Source: Cryptomeria japonica (Eukaryota; Streptophyta; Pinopsida; Cupressales; Cupressaceae). From it: a stretch of 64,000 bases of DNA. Position 1 is the first letter of the stretch; the number at the start of each line of letters is the position of its first letter. Location of the stretch: contig NC_081405.1 in assembly GCF_030272615.1 (NCBI RefSeq), positions 475,172,008 through 475,236,007 on the forward strand. Direction: 5' to 3'. Under the pieces are notes generated by a model, which saw nothing but the letters and a program-made list of their open reading frames with translations, was not told the DNA's origin and did no database searches. This document shows positions 12,061-23,600 of this stretch, one piece after another. The translations under genes and the position numbers were made by a program.

Positions 12061-13096
12061 CAATAAATGATCCCCTCTGTGCATAGACAGCTCACTGAGT
12101 ATACATCCAATGACACACAATCCAACGCTATGCTTTAATGAAATCACGCGTTAACAGATGAACTCTTTCAATCAAACCAGACATTCAAACTGCTCAAAAT
12201 TGTCATATCAATCGAATGTTAACATCAATATCATTTGTCCTTGTCTCTACTATCATGGGTCTTATACAGGGTGTGGTATACTCGAAACCAGACTGTGTCC
12301 TGTCTTAGATGGGGTACCGCATGTCCTGAAACCAGACAGCATGATCGTCTTATCGGCACTTTCAACTTTTGACAACGAAGATCAAGGTGTTTGTTTGATT
12401 TATTGAAATTTGTGCATCTTATCTTTTTATTGATTTATCTTTGGCTTTGATCATGTTCCTATGTTGCTCGATGATGTCACTAAGTGATTTAGAGTGACCA
12501 GGATGGTTCATGGTCCCTTTTTTTTTTGTTGTGATTGTTATTTGTCTATGATGTGTCTGTCTTTTGCAAATAGGGTTGCATTTCAGCTCTAGCCTTCAAT
12601 GCCATGATGCTACGCATCCATTTTGCTACATAAAAATAAAGGTTCTCACCTACAAAGTGCATTACTGAAAGCAAGTTTTTCTTCGTCTCTAACTGTCCTC
12701 TATTTCATTTTCTTCTTACTAACACTTCTTTCATCTAGTTGGATAGTCAGTTTGGTAGTGCTCCGATTTCCAAACATACATGTTGCATCCTGCATCCATT
12801 TGGTTAGTACATTTGCATTATCTCGAGCATCATATCAAGCATTTTATCCATTTCATATTATAAATGTATCAAAAACAAATCAAAAAAAAAAAATTACATC
12901 CATACGTGTTCCACAATGGTACATAAACAATGCATAAGTCATCCATACATGAAAAATAACCATAAGTCATAACACATTGCATCCCATTATATCAATGCAT
13001 ATCATATCATATGTCAAAATAATATCGAAGTACAAAATTGGACTGTCTGTCCTTAGTATAATGTCCACTGTCTGTCCTAAGGAGCACGTGCCTCTG

Positions 13097-15061
13097 TCAC
13101 TGGGTGCTCCCTCTATCCTCCTCATCCCTACCATGTCTCACAGATGATGTTCCTCCTGGTCCTAGCTATGGTGGTCTCATAGGTCCACTCACCCCCATGC
13201 TGCTCAATGACCTCCGAGAGCGTGCCTTGCTCTCTGTCCTCGATCGTGCCCGATATGAAGGTGCTCTTTGCTCTGGTGGAACTGCACTCTCATATAGTGT
13301 CCTCCAATGGCGTATCTCCTCTTCGATCTCTACCAGCATCTGTCCTAGCTCCCATACACTAGCATCCCGAATCGACCCAATATACTCAGTGACTCTTTGT
13401 TCTTCTCGTTGTGCCTAAGCTACTGCTGTATCTCGAGCCACTGTGAGTCTGGCTATCTCCTCTCTAAACTGCTCATGCTCTCTCTCTAAAGTCGCAATGT
13501 GATCATGCTGACTCGCTATGATATCCCTGCACATCTCCATCTCCTCTGTCCTAGCCGTCTCCAGCTCTATGGGTATGTCTTGTAATGCTTCCTGTTTCCC
13601 ATCCTCATCTCCGTCCTCATCATCATCCTCATCTCTGTCCTCGTCATCATCCTCATCTCCGTCCTCATCATCATCCTCATCTCCATCCTCATCATCCCCA
13701 TCATCCTTCTCCCCATCCTCATCATCTCCATCCGCATCTCTGTCCTCCTCGTCCTCATCATCTCCCTCCTCCTCTCCTGTGAGTGGGAAGTCCTGCTATC
13801 ACCTTGGTACTGGAATGTTCGGATTTGTCAATGGCACTGGCCATCGTTGTGCAAACCATCTATCATACTCATCTGTCATCCCCGCGTCCTCAACATCTGA
13901 TCTCCAATCCCATTGTCTCTGCTGTAGCTGTGAGAAGTCAGTATATGCTATGTGTGGCAGGATCATACTCCCCCACTGACTCGTCTCTCTATGCGATCGG
14001 GCAAAGTGTGCAGTCCTCCTAGGTACATCTTGCCTCTCTCCAAACTGTCATCTGACCCTCTCTGGCAAGTACATCTCAATCACTCTCTAGTGATTCACTG
14101 GTCGTCCAATCAAGTACCTCTCCTGTCTACAATATGGTAGCTCATCATTGTCATCTGACCATCCAGGGAAATCATGATATGGCCTCCATGTGAACTCTCT
14201 CAGTCTATCTAGCTCATGTTGCCAGTACAATATGTATCCAAAAGGACCCTGTCTCAGTGCTCCACCATAGCAATACACATATGGTCGGTGTGGTACTACC
14301 TGTCTCTCTGTCATCGGTCGACATATAGCTATGTGCTCAAATGCCCATACCTGTAGTAATGTGACTCCACAGCTCAATGTCTGCACTCCCTGATATGCTA
14401 TCTGATGCAACTGAAAATACAGCATAGCTAGTACACATGGTCCCCATGCATACACTGTCCCCTCTATCGCCATCCGCTCTAGCACTCTTCCCCATCCAAT
14501 AGGGAATCCATGTCCTCGTCTGTCTCCTGCTAGTAGACATGCTATCACCACTACTATCACCACATATCATTGATCGTATTCTGATGCCATCGTCTCCTAG
14601 CCAACCTCCCTCTCGACGATATCCAGATCATTTGCATCACACTCAAAAAATCTATACAATGCGTCTCTCCCTATCACTGGGTCATACTCTATCATCTCTC
14701 CATGAATCAGAATGCGGAGGATACGCCATACATCCTCTAGTGTCACCGTCGCCTCTCCAGTCGCCAGATGGAATGAGGAAGTCTCCGAATGCCATCGCTC
14801 TACCAATGCGGTAAGTAGTCCTATGTTTGCCCTAATCTCGCGCATGAATGTGACATAGTATATCCCCAGTCCTACTAAAGTATCTCTCTCTGTGCTCCTA
14901 AGTCTGTGTCGTAGCATGAAGCAATCTGGTCGGTTCTCCCGCGTGATCAATGGATACTGTCGACTCTGCATCATCAATTGGGGCATATTTTTATCAGTTT
15001 TAGGGTTTGCTGCTACGGGTTGCATTTCCTCTTTTTCATGTCTAACCAGGGTGTTTTTCAT
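13097..15061 (-). pseudogene. T1 antisense ORF resembling plant mobile domain (PMD/MAIN-like) proteins
   Basis: One frame of 655 codons runs leftward from ATG 15061 to TGA 13097 without a frameshift. The N-terminal half carries PMD-like blocks: SFHLATGEATVTLEDVWRIL, then after a gap YAWGPCVLAMLYFQL and LLQVWAFEHIAICRP. A middle Asp/Glu/Gly repeat (about 13600-13775) and a predicted coiled coil (about 13430-13580, EMEMCRDIIASQHDHIATLE) follow. Eight stops interrupt it: TAG at 14597, 14087, 13796, 13415 and 13166; TGA at 14570, 14048 and 13799. All are one C-to-T from CAG or CGA. Antisense ORFs between pol and 3' LTR are known in Tat/Ogre elements; cellular PMD proteins act in silencing and development. 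What the element uses it for is unknown. Confidence 0.8.
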
Positions 15062-15742
15062 CTAATCTGATCTATCCTACCCTTATCCCCTTTTCTGGAT
15101 CATTTGCATGTCATTTTGATCAAAATTAGGGTTTGTCTTGCACACTTGCGCCTGTGTCAGGAAACCTGCGCCTTTGTCAGGAAACCTGTGCTTGTGTCTC
15201 CCTACACAAGCATAGAAGACCTCACACAAGCATAGGATTCACCCTACACAAGCGTAGAAGTCAGTTTCTGCATTTTCTGTGGGCCCCCCATGTCCCGCAA
15301 GCAATCAAAAGTCATGAAATTGAAAACATGGGTTTTTGCGATCCATACCGCTGCTCCCGCATCGTCCAGTCATCTGAATGTGCGTACGTTCTCCCTGAGG
15401 CGATCCACCATTGGAATGTTCACCATCTCTCTGCAAGTGTCCTTGTCCAGATCAACAAATTCTCCTCTTTGTCTAGTGCAAATGAGCAATTTTCAACCTC
15501 TTGGTCTCATTTATAGCTCTTTGTCAGTGCATAGATGGACGTGCACCCTCTCCATCTTATGTTGGTCATGGTCTTTTGTGTCTTCAATTGCTTGTCCTTC
15601 ATGCATCCAGTATCTGATTGTCAGTCCGTTTGATCCTATCATTTTTATCGATCAATTGGCCTCTTTTCTGCATGTTTCCGGCCAATTCCTCGAGGGGGCA
15701 TGCATATGTCATTATTATTGTCTGGGGAATTTTCATTATTGT
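15062..15742 (+). other. T1 region between antisense ORF and 3' end
   Basis: This would hold the upstream region of the antisense ORF on the minus strand. It contains short repeats of GCGCC-TGTGTC and CACAAGC words (about 15143-15265). No convincing gene on either strand and no clear TATA box. Confidence 0.55.
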
Positions 15743-15780
15743 TCTTTGAAACAATGCTTAAAATCGCATTGTCTCAAAGA
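15743..15780 (+). other. Hairpin overlapping the T1 polypurine tract
   Basis: TCTTTGAAACAATGC (15743-15757) pairs with GCATTGTCTCAAAGA (15766-15780) with one mismatch around an 8-base loop. The 3' arm runs into the polypurine tract. T2 has the same arrangement with a different stem sequence (37622-37656), which suggests that the structure itself is kept. Confidence 0.8.
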
Positions 15781-15789
15781 GGGGCAAAA
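15777..15789 (+). other. T1 polypurine tract
   Basis: AAGAGGGGCAAAA directly abuts the LTR start TGTAGACACC. It is the expected plus-strand primer site. Confidence 0.85.
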
Positions 15790-17333
15790 TGTAGACACCT
15801 AAAAATGGTCAATGCTTGCGGAATCATACTTTAACATTTGCGCATTGCTTCATTTTAGGTTTTTGCATTGCATTAACATTTCTCCTATGATTCGCACTTG
15901 TTTTTTATCATTTGCGAGCATCGAGTCATTCCTCTACATTCTTCATTTGTCTCACTCTCAAATTTGGTCTTGTCGACAACACTCTCCAATCATGATTTTG
16001 ATCGATCTTATCTTGTCGCATCAATGTGCGTGCTCATTTGTCATCATTTTGGACATCGTTAATCCTAATTAGGGTTTTGTCCTCTTATCAATCTTATCGA
16101 TTTGTCATCAATCTTTATCATTTTCAATCTTTTTGTTTTGTGATCGATTTGTCATCGGCCATTGTCATGTTCGATCTTGTCATTTTGCGATCGATTTGTC
16201 ATTGATCGTGGTCATTTTCAATCTTTTCGTCTTGCAATCTATTTTGTCATCGATTCTTGTCCTCTTGTCAATTTTGTCATTTTGCGATCATTTCGCTATC
16301 GAACATTGTTTGTCTCAATTATGTCAATTTGGATCAATTTGTCATTGTTCCCCGTCAATTGGCATATTTATCAATCAAATCATTTAATCAGAATCATGAT
16401 CGATATCAATTATCTTCAATCAAGACCTAATTGTCATTCTCGCATTTCTAATTCATCTTCTAGGGTTTCGTGATTTAATCATTTAACCTTGTTTGTCATT
16501 TCCTCCTTTAGGATTAATAAATTATTTATTTATCCTAAGTCTTCTCATTGCAATTAAATGTTCATTTAATTGGCTAATTATTCCTCTTTTGTGAATTAAT
16601 TAATAAATGACAAATTATTAATTAATTTACCTAATTTCTAATTTTTATCAATTTATTAATTCCTAATTTTCCTAGTTTCTCCTATTTTCTAATTTTTCTA
16701 ATTTCTTAATTCTTAATTTCAATTTCCTCCTATTTCTCTCCTAAATTCATGGGAATGATATAGAAATTTGTCATAATTTGTCATAATTGACAATCAATCA
16801 ATTCTTGACATAGAAATTTGTCAAAAATTGTCATAAAATTCTTGACATAGAATTTGTCATAAATTGTCATAAATCCTTACATAGCAATTTGTCATAGACA
16901 TGTCATAATTTTGCTATTCTTGATTTGAATTTCCATTCGAATCACTATCATGCTAATTTGTTCATCTCTCCAAATCTTCTATAAATTGGATGAATTTCTT
17001 CAATCAAATCCCTAATCCTTAATCAGACTATCGAATTTACGCTTCTAGTACTCTTGATCAATAATCAATGTCAATCTTGCTTTCAATTATGTATGTGCAC
17101 TTGTAGGTGAGATCCACAACCAAACCATTTGAAGAGGAAAGAAGAACAATGGAGCCACATGAAGGAGCATTCAAATCACACCTTTGGTTTGCTTAATTTC
17201 TAGTTTTGAATGTTTTGATTTCATGTCTCTATTGAGTGTGCTTAGGATAGATCATTACATTGTAGCCTTTGGTGATTCGACAATGATTAATGTTTTTATA
17301 TGCTTGTGATGATTCCTAATTTCCTATGCTACA
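15790..17333 (+). repeat. T1 3' LTR, complete (1544 bp)
   Basis: Begins TGTAGACACCTAAAA after the polypurine tract and ends CTACA. The last 1060 bp match the window's first 1060 bp at about 99%. The U3 part holds many TTTGTCAT and CGATTTGTCATC words (about 16090-16330). No TATA box could be fixed with confidence. The following ATAAT would be one side of a target duplication. Confidence 0.95.
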
Positions 17334-17483
17334 ATAATAAGGTGTGAATACATTATAATGGTTCATAGCCTTCAAATGTAGGTATGCCATTCTTTCTAAT
17401 CATGTATGTTCACAACCAAGTTCCCACAACAACAACTGAACCTGTAGAATATGTGAACCCATCATCATCTGTCACTGGTTGTG
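17334..17483 (+). other. Short stretch between T1 and the transposase-like gene
   Basis: About 150 bp with no independent feature. On the minus strand the transposase frame can be read a little further here past a TAA at 17484, so the true C-terminus may lie in this stretch. Confidence 0.4.
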
Positions 17484-20058
17484 TTAGCTTTTGTTTTCCC
17501 TATACACATTGTGCCAACCAATATTCGATCTCTCTTCATTCCCTTGTGGTGTAACAACTGCAAAAACATGTCCTGGCTGTATAAGATCTGACAGACGATC
17601 ATACTCAAGTGAACTTTCCATGTCATCGTTTGACAAGGATATTGTTTGAGATAAAGGAGTTAGATAGTGGGGAACCCACGTATCAACCCACTCACTTGAC
17701 TCGCACTGACCCCAATCACACCGAAGACAACTCTGACAAAAACAAGCCAATGCTCATGTCCAAATGGTCCATGTACTTGCATCTGAGCTGAGAAATGAAT
17801 GCATCTTTGAAGAATCTTTAATTTTTTGACAATCCAATCTATCTCCCACTGTTCCCTCCTCAACCAACCAAAAGAATCTGCTCATTGCTGAATCAAGAGT
17901 ACCTCCATGTGACAATGCTAAACTACACCAATCAACAATAGAATGTGCATCAGAGAAATTTGCACCTGAAAGCCTCAATTGCTCCTTAACTAGAGCTCTC
18001 TTCAAACATGCACCTACTCCATCATGCTCTCCCTTCTCATGCCCTGCCTTAAAAAAACACCAAATATGAGGTATACGACTCTCCACATGCATTCTACTCA
18101 ACCAACAAAACATACGGGCATTCTTGAATTGATCCGTATAGTTATCTGACCTTATTATATGTCGGTCAATTGCAATATCTTTCTCATGCAAGAACTCAAA
18201 AAAATTCTCGAAAGAATGTTGCACATACTCGGAGGAGTGTGATCTATCATCACTCATATAAAAATGATACTCCTTGATTATCTTCCTGTCCTCTTCTATA
18301 CTATCAGGAGCATGTCTATATGTAATGTGAACAAAAATAGCAATCTGGACTGAATTGTAGTACTGAGACTGTACCTCATTCTGTGGTTACAATGTATAGT
18401 TCTTTGTAAAATCAACCACCAATACAATAGTGCCAATCGAGAAAGTGTTCTTACACATCCTGAACTATTGATCCAACCACTGAGACCTATGGGTGTGCCT
18501 TGCATACTTGTAGAAAAGATTTTCCTTAAAATCCAAAATAAAATCAGCAATACTCACTTCTCTTGAGACTAGTTCGCATCTAGAACCTTCACCTCCACTC
18601 TTCAAATTATATTTCACTGTCTCATATCTTTTTTTCTCAACATAATTATTTCCAAACTCATGTTCACTGCCCTCATGAAAACATGAAACAAACTTTGACA
18701 ACCCACCGCATTCTGAGCACTTCTCATTCAAACAATCATTTCTATAGAAATAGTAGCCATCATCTCTAGGGCATAAAAACATATCTTGCAAGTCTCTTGA
18801 TGATCTCAGAAATAGCATTGCACCACACTCCTGCAACATCTCATTAGTATGCATCGTAGAATGAATATGACATAAAAGTTCATGGTACATTGAAAACTCC
18901 ACATGGTACTTGCAACAATAGGTATTGCGAATCTTAAGAGGAACACAATAAAATGGTTTCAAAGATTCAAAGGCCCTTTGTGATATTTGCAAAGTTGGAT
19001 GTAATTCACAAAATTTTTTGTACAACATTGTTTGGCTTGATTCCAAGAAATGTTTGGGATGTGGTGTGTGGTCTCGATTGCCGATTCTTAATTTCAAAAT
19101 GTCCTGTACATTGGGTGACACTCTAGAATTAGAGTGCCAAAATTGTTGAATCTCTTCCTTCACATTGTCAGTCAACTTTCTATCAACACATGGAAGCCTC
19201 CCACCAAATGCCCATGTATCTTGTTGAAGTGGATTGTCAAGTCTTTGTCTTTGTGCAAGTGCTCTATCCAAAGTTTTACAGTTTATGTTAAAATCAACAC
19301 AAGTTTGTCTCATTTGACGAGCCTTCCTCAATTGATGGCTTACTAAGGAGGTTGTATTCACTCTTCGAGCGGCTCTCTTATCTCTTTCTTTGGTTTTCTT
19401 TCCAATAGAATTGAGAGCGTCAAATAGATTTTTTGCAATAATAGAATTTCTCTCCATCTTCTTGTTCATACGAATCTTCAATTTGTTTAGCAATGGTCTC
19501 ATCTTTATCATCTTTAGCAATTGAACAAAGAGTTGGCATTGCTCAGTCAATGTCTTATTGCTAAAATTTTGGTTGAAAAGTTTTGTAGCCCACAATTGAA
19601 CGGTTCTTGTTGACCTCGATTTCAAATAACCATTTTGGGGTTCTTGAAGGTCTTGGATTTGGAATTTGTCTTTCATCCATGAGAGGGTCTTCATTTCTAA
19701 AGTAATTAGGTGTTACATATGGTTCACTTGGTGAGGAAATTCCACCTTCAATGTTAAAGTTTTCCACATTTTCACCTCCTATGTCAAAATTTTCCACATG
19801 TTGAGGTTTTTCATTATCACTTTCAACATTTTCAAAATTTTCAATATTTTCACTTTCAAAATTTACATTTTCGTTTTTGATAACTTGTGGCACATTTTCA
19901 ATTTCAATTTCCTCTTCAGTTAAAATAATATTAGCAATATTTAACATACCTTGTCTTCTCCTCCTATGACATTCTCTATCTCTTTCTCTATACACTTCAA
20001 CTTGGTCATTTGAAAGTTTTCTTTTGCGTTTAGACTTCCAACGACTACTACTCCCCAT
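17484..20058 (-). pseudogene. DDE-like transposase gene, superfamily not assigned, broken
   Basis: Two frames join near 19561-19600. An N-terminal part (20058 to 19561; basic SSRWKSKRKRKLS, then Asn/Glu-rich sequence) is followed by a main frame from 19694 to 17484, interrupted by TAG 18465, a TAA near 18390 and a TGA near 17751. The main frame has a Cys/His-rich middle (NTYCCKYHVEF, NEKCSECGG), then VVDFTKNYT, RSDNYTDQFKNARMF and GHEKGEHDGVGACLKRAL. These give three spaced acidic blocks. The order recalls transposon proteins common in invertebrate genomes, with VDFAENY-, SDGAAAQYKN- and HGKGPCDG-like blocks; that comparison is from memory. The frame break could also be a short intron. It lies 230 bp from the foldback FB1 and may belong to it. 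Confidence 0.6.
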
Positions 20059-20286
20059 TTCCCTCTACACATATGCTCCTTCATGATTGACAATGTAAGT
20101 TTTCACTTTAAGAATCTCCCAAAAGCACAAATTTGTCTCTAGCTGTCTGAAACCCCGTGATCCTTGACAGAAAACATAGGACCCAGACTGTTGGCCATTG
20201 GAATCTATAGAATGGCCCAAACACCCTTTTTTTCTTGGTTTTTAGTACTAAAATCGGATATCAGATTTATCCGATATCCAATTTTT
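20059..20286 (-). other. Upstream region of the transposase-like gene
   Basis: Presumed 5' flank of the minus-strand gene. It contains a palindromic word, AATCGGATATCAGATT with TATCCGATATCC (20251-20285), related to words inside both FB1 arms. No promoter element could be identified with confidence. Confidence 0.4.
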
Positions 20287-20407
20287 GTACAAAAATATGT
20301 GGTCCCCCAAAAAATTCCTGTTGCCGCCATTTATGAACTAAACTGCCACATGGTAGAAATTCGATATTTGATTAAATCGGATATCAGATTTTATTGGTCA
20401 TATTTTA

Positions 20408-20408
<1 letters not shown>
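20287..20408 (+). repeat. FB1 left inverted-repeat arm (122 bp)
   Basis: Runs from GTACAAAAAT to GGTCATATTTTAG. About 17 of 122 positions differ from the reverse complement of 27011-27132, with no net length change. Homology stops outside GTAC. Contains ATCGGATATCAGATTTTATT. Confidence 0.85.
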
Positions 20409-20506
<98 letters not shown>

Positions 20507-20650
20507 GGAGAAAGAGAGATAGAGAGAGGGAGAGAGAGAGAGAGAGGAAAGGGACAAACAGAGAAAGAGAGAGAGACGAGGAGAGAGAGAGAGAGGAGGA
20601 GGAGAGGGAGAGAGAGAGGGAGAGAGAGAGAGAGGGAGGGAGAGAGAGAG
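20409..20650 (+). repeat. (GA)n microsatellite
   Basis: About 240 bp of GA repeats with scattered GGA and AAA interruptions. Open frames across it are simple-repeat artefacts. Confidence 0.97.
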
Positions 20651-23600
20651 TGACCCCAAACGACACCATAGGACCCCTTAAGACACAATATGATCCCTTA
20701 GGACACAATATGACCCCTTAGGACATAATATGACCCAAAGTGACCCAATATGGTGTTATTAGGGGTCATATGGTGTCCTAAGAGGTCATAAGGGTTTAGG
20801 GGACACCATATGACCCCTAACGACACCATAGGACCCCTTAAGACACCAAATCATGTCGTTAGGGGTCATATTGTGTCCTACGATCCCGTAAGACACAACA
20901 TGACCCCTAATGACATGATTTGGTGTCTTAAAGGGTCCTATGGTGTCGTTAGGGGTCCTATGGTGTCTTGTGACACCATACAACCCCTTAAGACACCAAA
21001 TCATGTCGTAAGGGGTCATATTTACACCATAGGACCCCTTGAGACATAATATGACCCCTTAGGACACAATATGACCCGAAGCGACCTAATATGGTGTCAT
21101 TAGGGGTCATATGGTGTCCTAAGAGGTGATAAGGGTTCATGGGACACCATATGACCCCTATGGACACCATATGACCCCTAACGACACCACAGGACCCCTT
21201 AAGACACCGAATCATGTCATTAGGGGTCATATTGTGTCTTATGGGGTCGTAGGACACAATATGACCCCTAACAACATGATTTGGTGTCTTAAGGGGTCCG
21301 ATGGTGTCGTTAGGGGTCATATGGTGTCCATAGCGGTCATATGGTGTCACATGAACCCTTATGACCTCTTAGGACACCATATGACCCCTAATGACACCAT
21401 ATTGGGTTGCTTTGGGTCATATTGTGTCCTAAGGGGTCTTATGGTGAAAATATGACCCCTAACGACAAGATTTTGTGTCTTAAGGGGTCCTATGGTGTCA
21501 TAAGACACCATATGACACCTAACGACACCATAGGACCCCTTAAGACACCAAATCATGTCATTAGGGGTCATATTGTGTCTTACGGGGTTGTAGGACACAA
21601 TATGACCCCTAACGACATTATTTGGTGTCTTAAGGGGTCCTATGGTGTCGTTAGGGGTCATATGGTGTCCATAGGGGTCATATGATCTCCCATGAACCCT
21701 TATGACCTCTTAGGACACCATATGACCCCTAATGACACCATATTGGGTCACTTTGCGTCATATTGTGTCTTAAGGGGTCCTATGGTGTCCCAAGACACCA
21801 TATGACCCCTATGGATGCCATATGACCACTAACAACACCATAGGACCCCTTAAGTCACCAAATCATAACATTAGGGGTCATATTGTGTCTTATGGGGTCG
21901 TAGGACACAATATGACCCCTAACGACATGATTTGGTGTCTTAAGGGGTCCTATGGTGTCGTTAGGGGTTATATGGTGTCCCATGAACCCTTATGACCTCT
22001 TAGGAAACCATATGACCCCTAATGACACCATATTGTTGTGTCCTAAGGGGTCATATTGTGTCTTAAGGGGTCCTATGGTGTAAATACAACCCCTAACGAC
22101 ATGATTTTGTGTCTTAAGGGGTCCTATGGTGTCACAAGACACCATATGACCCCTAACGACACCATAGGTCCCCTTAAGACACCAAATCATGTCATTAGGG
22201 GTCATATTGTGTCTTATGGGATCATAGGACACAATATGACCCCTAACGACATGATTTGGTGTCTTAAGGGGTCCGATGGTGTTATTAGGGGTCATATGGT
22301 GTCCCATGAATGCTTATGACCTCTTAGGACACCATATTACCCCTAATGACACAATATTGGGTCACTTTGGGTCATATTGTGTCCTAAGGGGCCATATTGT
22401 GTCCTAAGGGGTCCTATGGTGTAAATATGATCCCTAACGACATGATTTGGTGTCTTAAGGGGTCCTATGGTGTCGTTAGGGGTCCTATGGTGTCCATAGG
22501 GGTCATATGGTGTCCCATGAACCCTTATGACCTCTTAGGACACCATATGACCCCTAATGACACCATATTGGGTTGCTTTGGGTCATATTATGTCTTAGGG
22601 GGTCCTATGGTCTCCCAAGACACCATATGACCCCTATGGACACCATATGACCCCTAACAACACCATAGGACCCCTTAAGACACCAAATCATAACATTAGG
22701 GGTCATATTGTGTCTTACAGGGTCGTAGGACACAATATGACTGCTAACGACATGATTTGGTGTTTTCAGGGGTCCTATGGTGTCGTTAGGGGTCATATGG
22801 TGTCCATAGGGGTCATATGGTGTCCCATGAACCCCTATGACCTCTTAGGACACAATATGACCAGTAATGACACCATATTGGGTCGCTTTGCATCATAGTG
22901 TGTCCTAAGGGGTCCTACGGTGTAAATATGACCCCTAACGACATGATTTTGTATCTTAAGGGGTCCTATGGTGTCACAAGACACCATATGACCCCTAACA
23001 ACACCATAGGACCCCTTAAGACACCAAATCATGTCATTAGGGGTCATATTGTGTCTTATGGGCTCGTAGGACACAATATGACCCCTAACGACATGATTTG
23101 GTGTCTTAAGGGGTCCTATGGTGTCGTTAGGCATCATATGGTGTCTATAGGGGTCATATGGTGTCCCATGAACCCTTATGACCTCTTAGGACACTATATG
23201 ACCCCTAATGAGACCATATAGGGTCGCTTTGGGTCATATTGTGTCCTAAGGGGTCATATTGTGTCTTAAGGGGTCCTATGGTTTCCCAAGACACCATATG
23301 ACCCCTATGGACACCATATGACCCCTAACGACACCATAGGACCCCTTAAGACACCAAATCATAACATTAGGGGTCATTTGTGTCTTACGGGGTCGTGGGA
23401 CACAATATGACCCCTAACAACATGATTTGGTGTCTTAAGGGGTCCGATGGTGTTGTTAGGGGTCATATGGTGTCCATAGGGGTCATATGGTGTCCCATGA
23501 ACCCTTATGACCTCTTAGGACACCATATGACCCCTAATGACACCATATTGGGCCGCTTTGGGTCATATTGTGTCCTAAGGGGTCCTATGGTGTAAATATG

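Larger units (their letters stand above)
11337..13096 (+). other. T1 spacer between pol and antisense ORF
   Basis: Non-coding. It begins with an A-rich run (about 11370-11480), then a duplicated motif (GTGAAAACCTGGTAAACAGGCGC and a second copy) inside a block shared with T2, then ~33-bp tandem repeats (11805-12060), then anonymous sequence. Small open frames here have no family features. Confidence 0.7.
1..17333 (+). mobile_element. T1: Ty3/Gypsy Tat-lineage LTR retrotransposon, 5' LTR cut by window edge
   Basis: A single element is delimited by a partial 5' LTR (1-1060) and a full 3' LTR (15790-17333), with the primer site at 1066 and polypurine tract at 15777-15789. The internal order is gag, protease, reverse transcriptase, RNase H, a second RNase H, integrase, then an antisense ORF. 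The second RNase H and the antisense ORF between pol and the 3' LTR are marks of the Tat/Ogre group. With a full 5' LTR the element would be about 17.8 kb. The target duplication cannot be checked because the left flank is outside the window. All genes carry premature stops, so the copy cannot make its own enzymes by ordinary translation. Confidence 0.93.

Noticed and set aside
20391-20721. Arg/Glu-rich and Ser/Leu-rich open frames over the GA and CT tracts (also 26608-27069)
   Set aside because: Simple-sequence translation artefacts with no start context or family.
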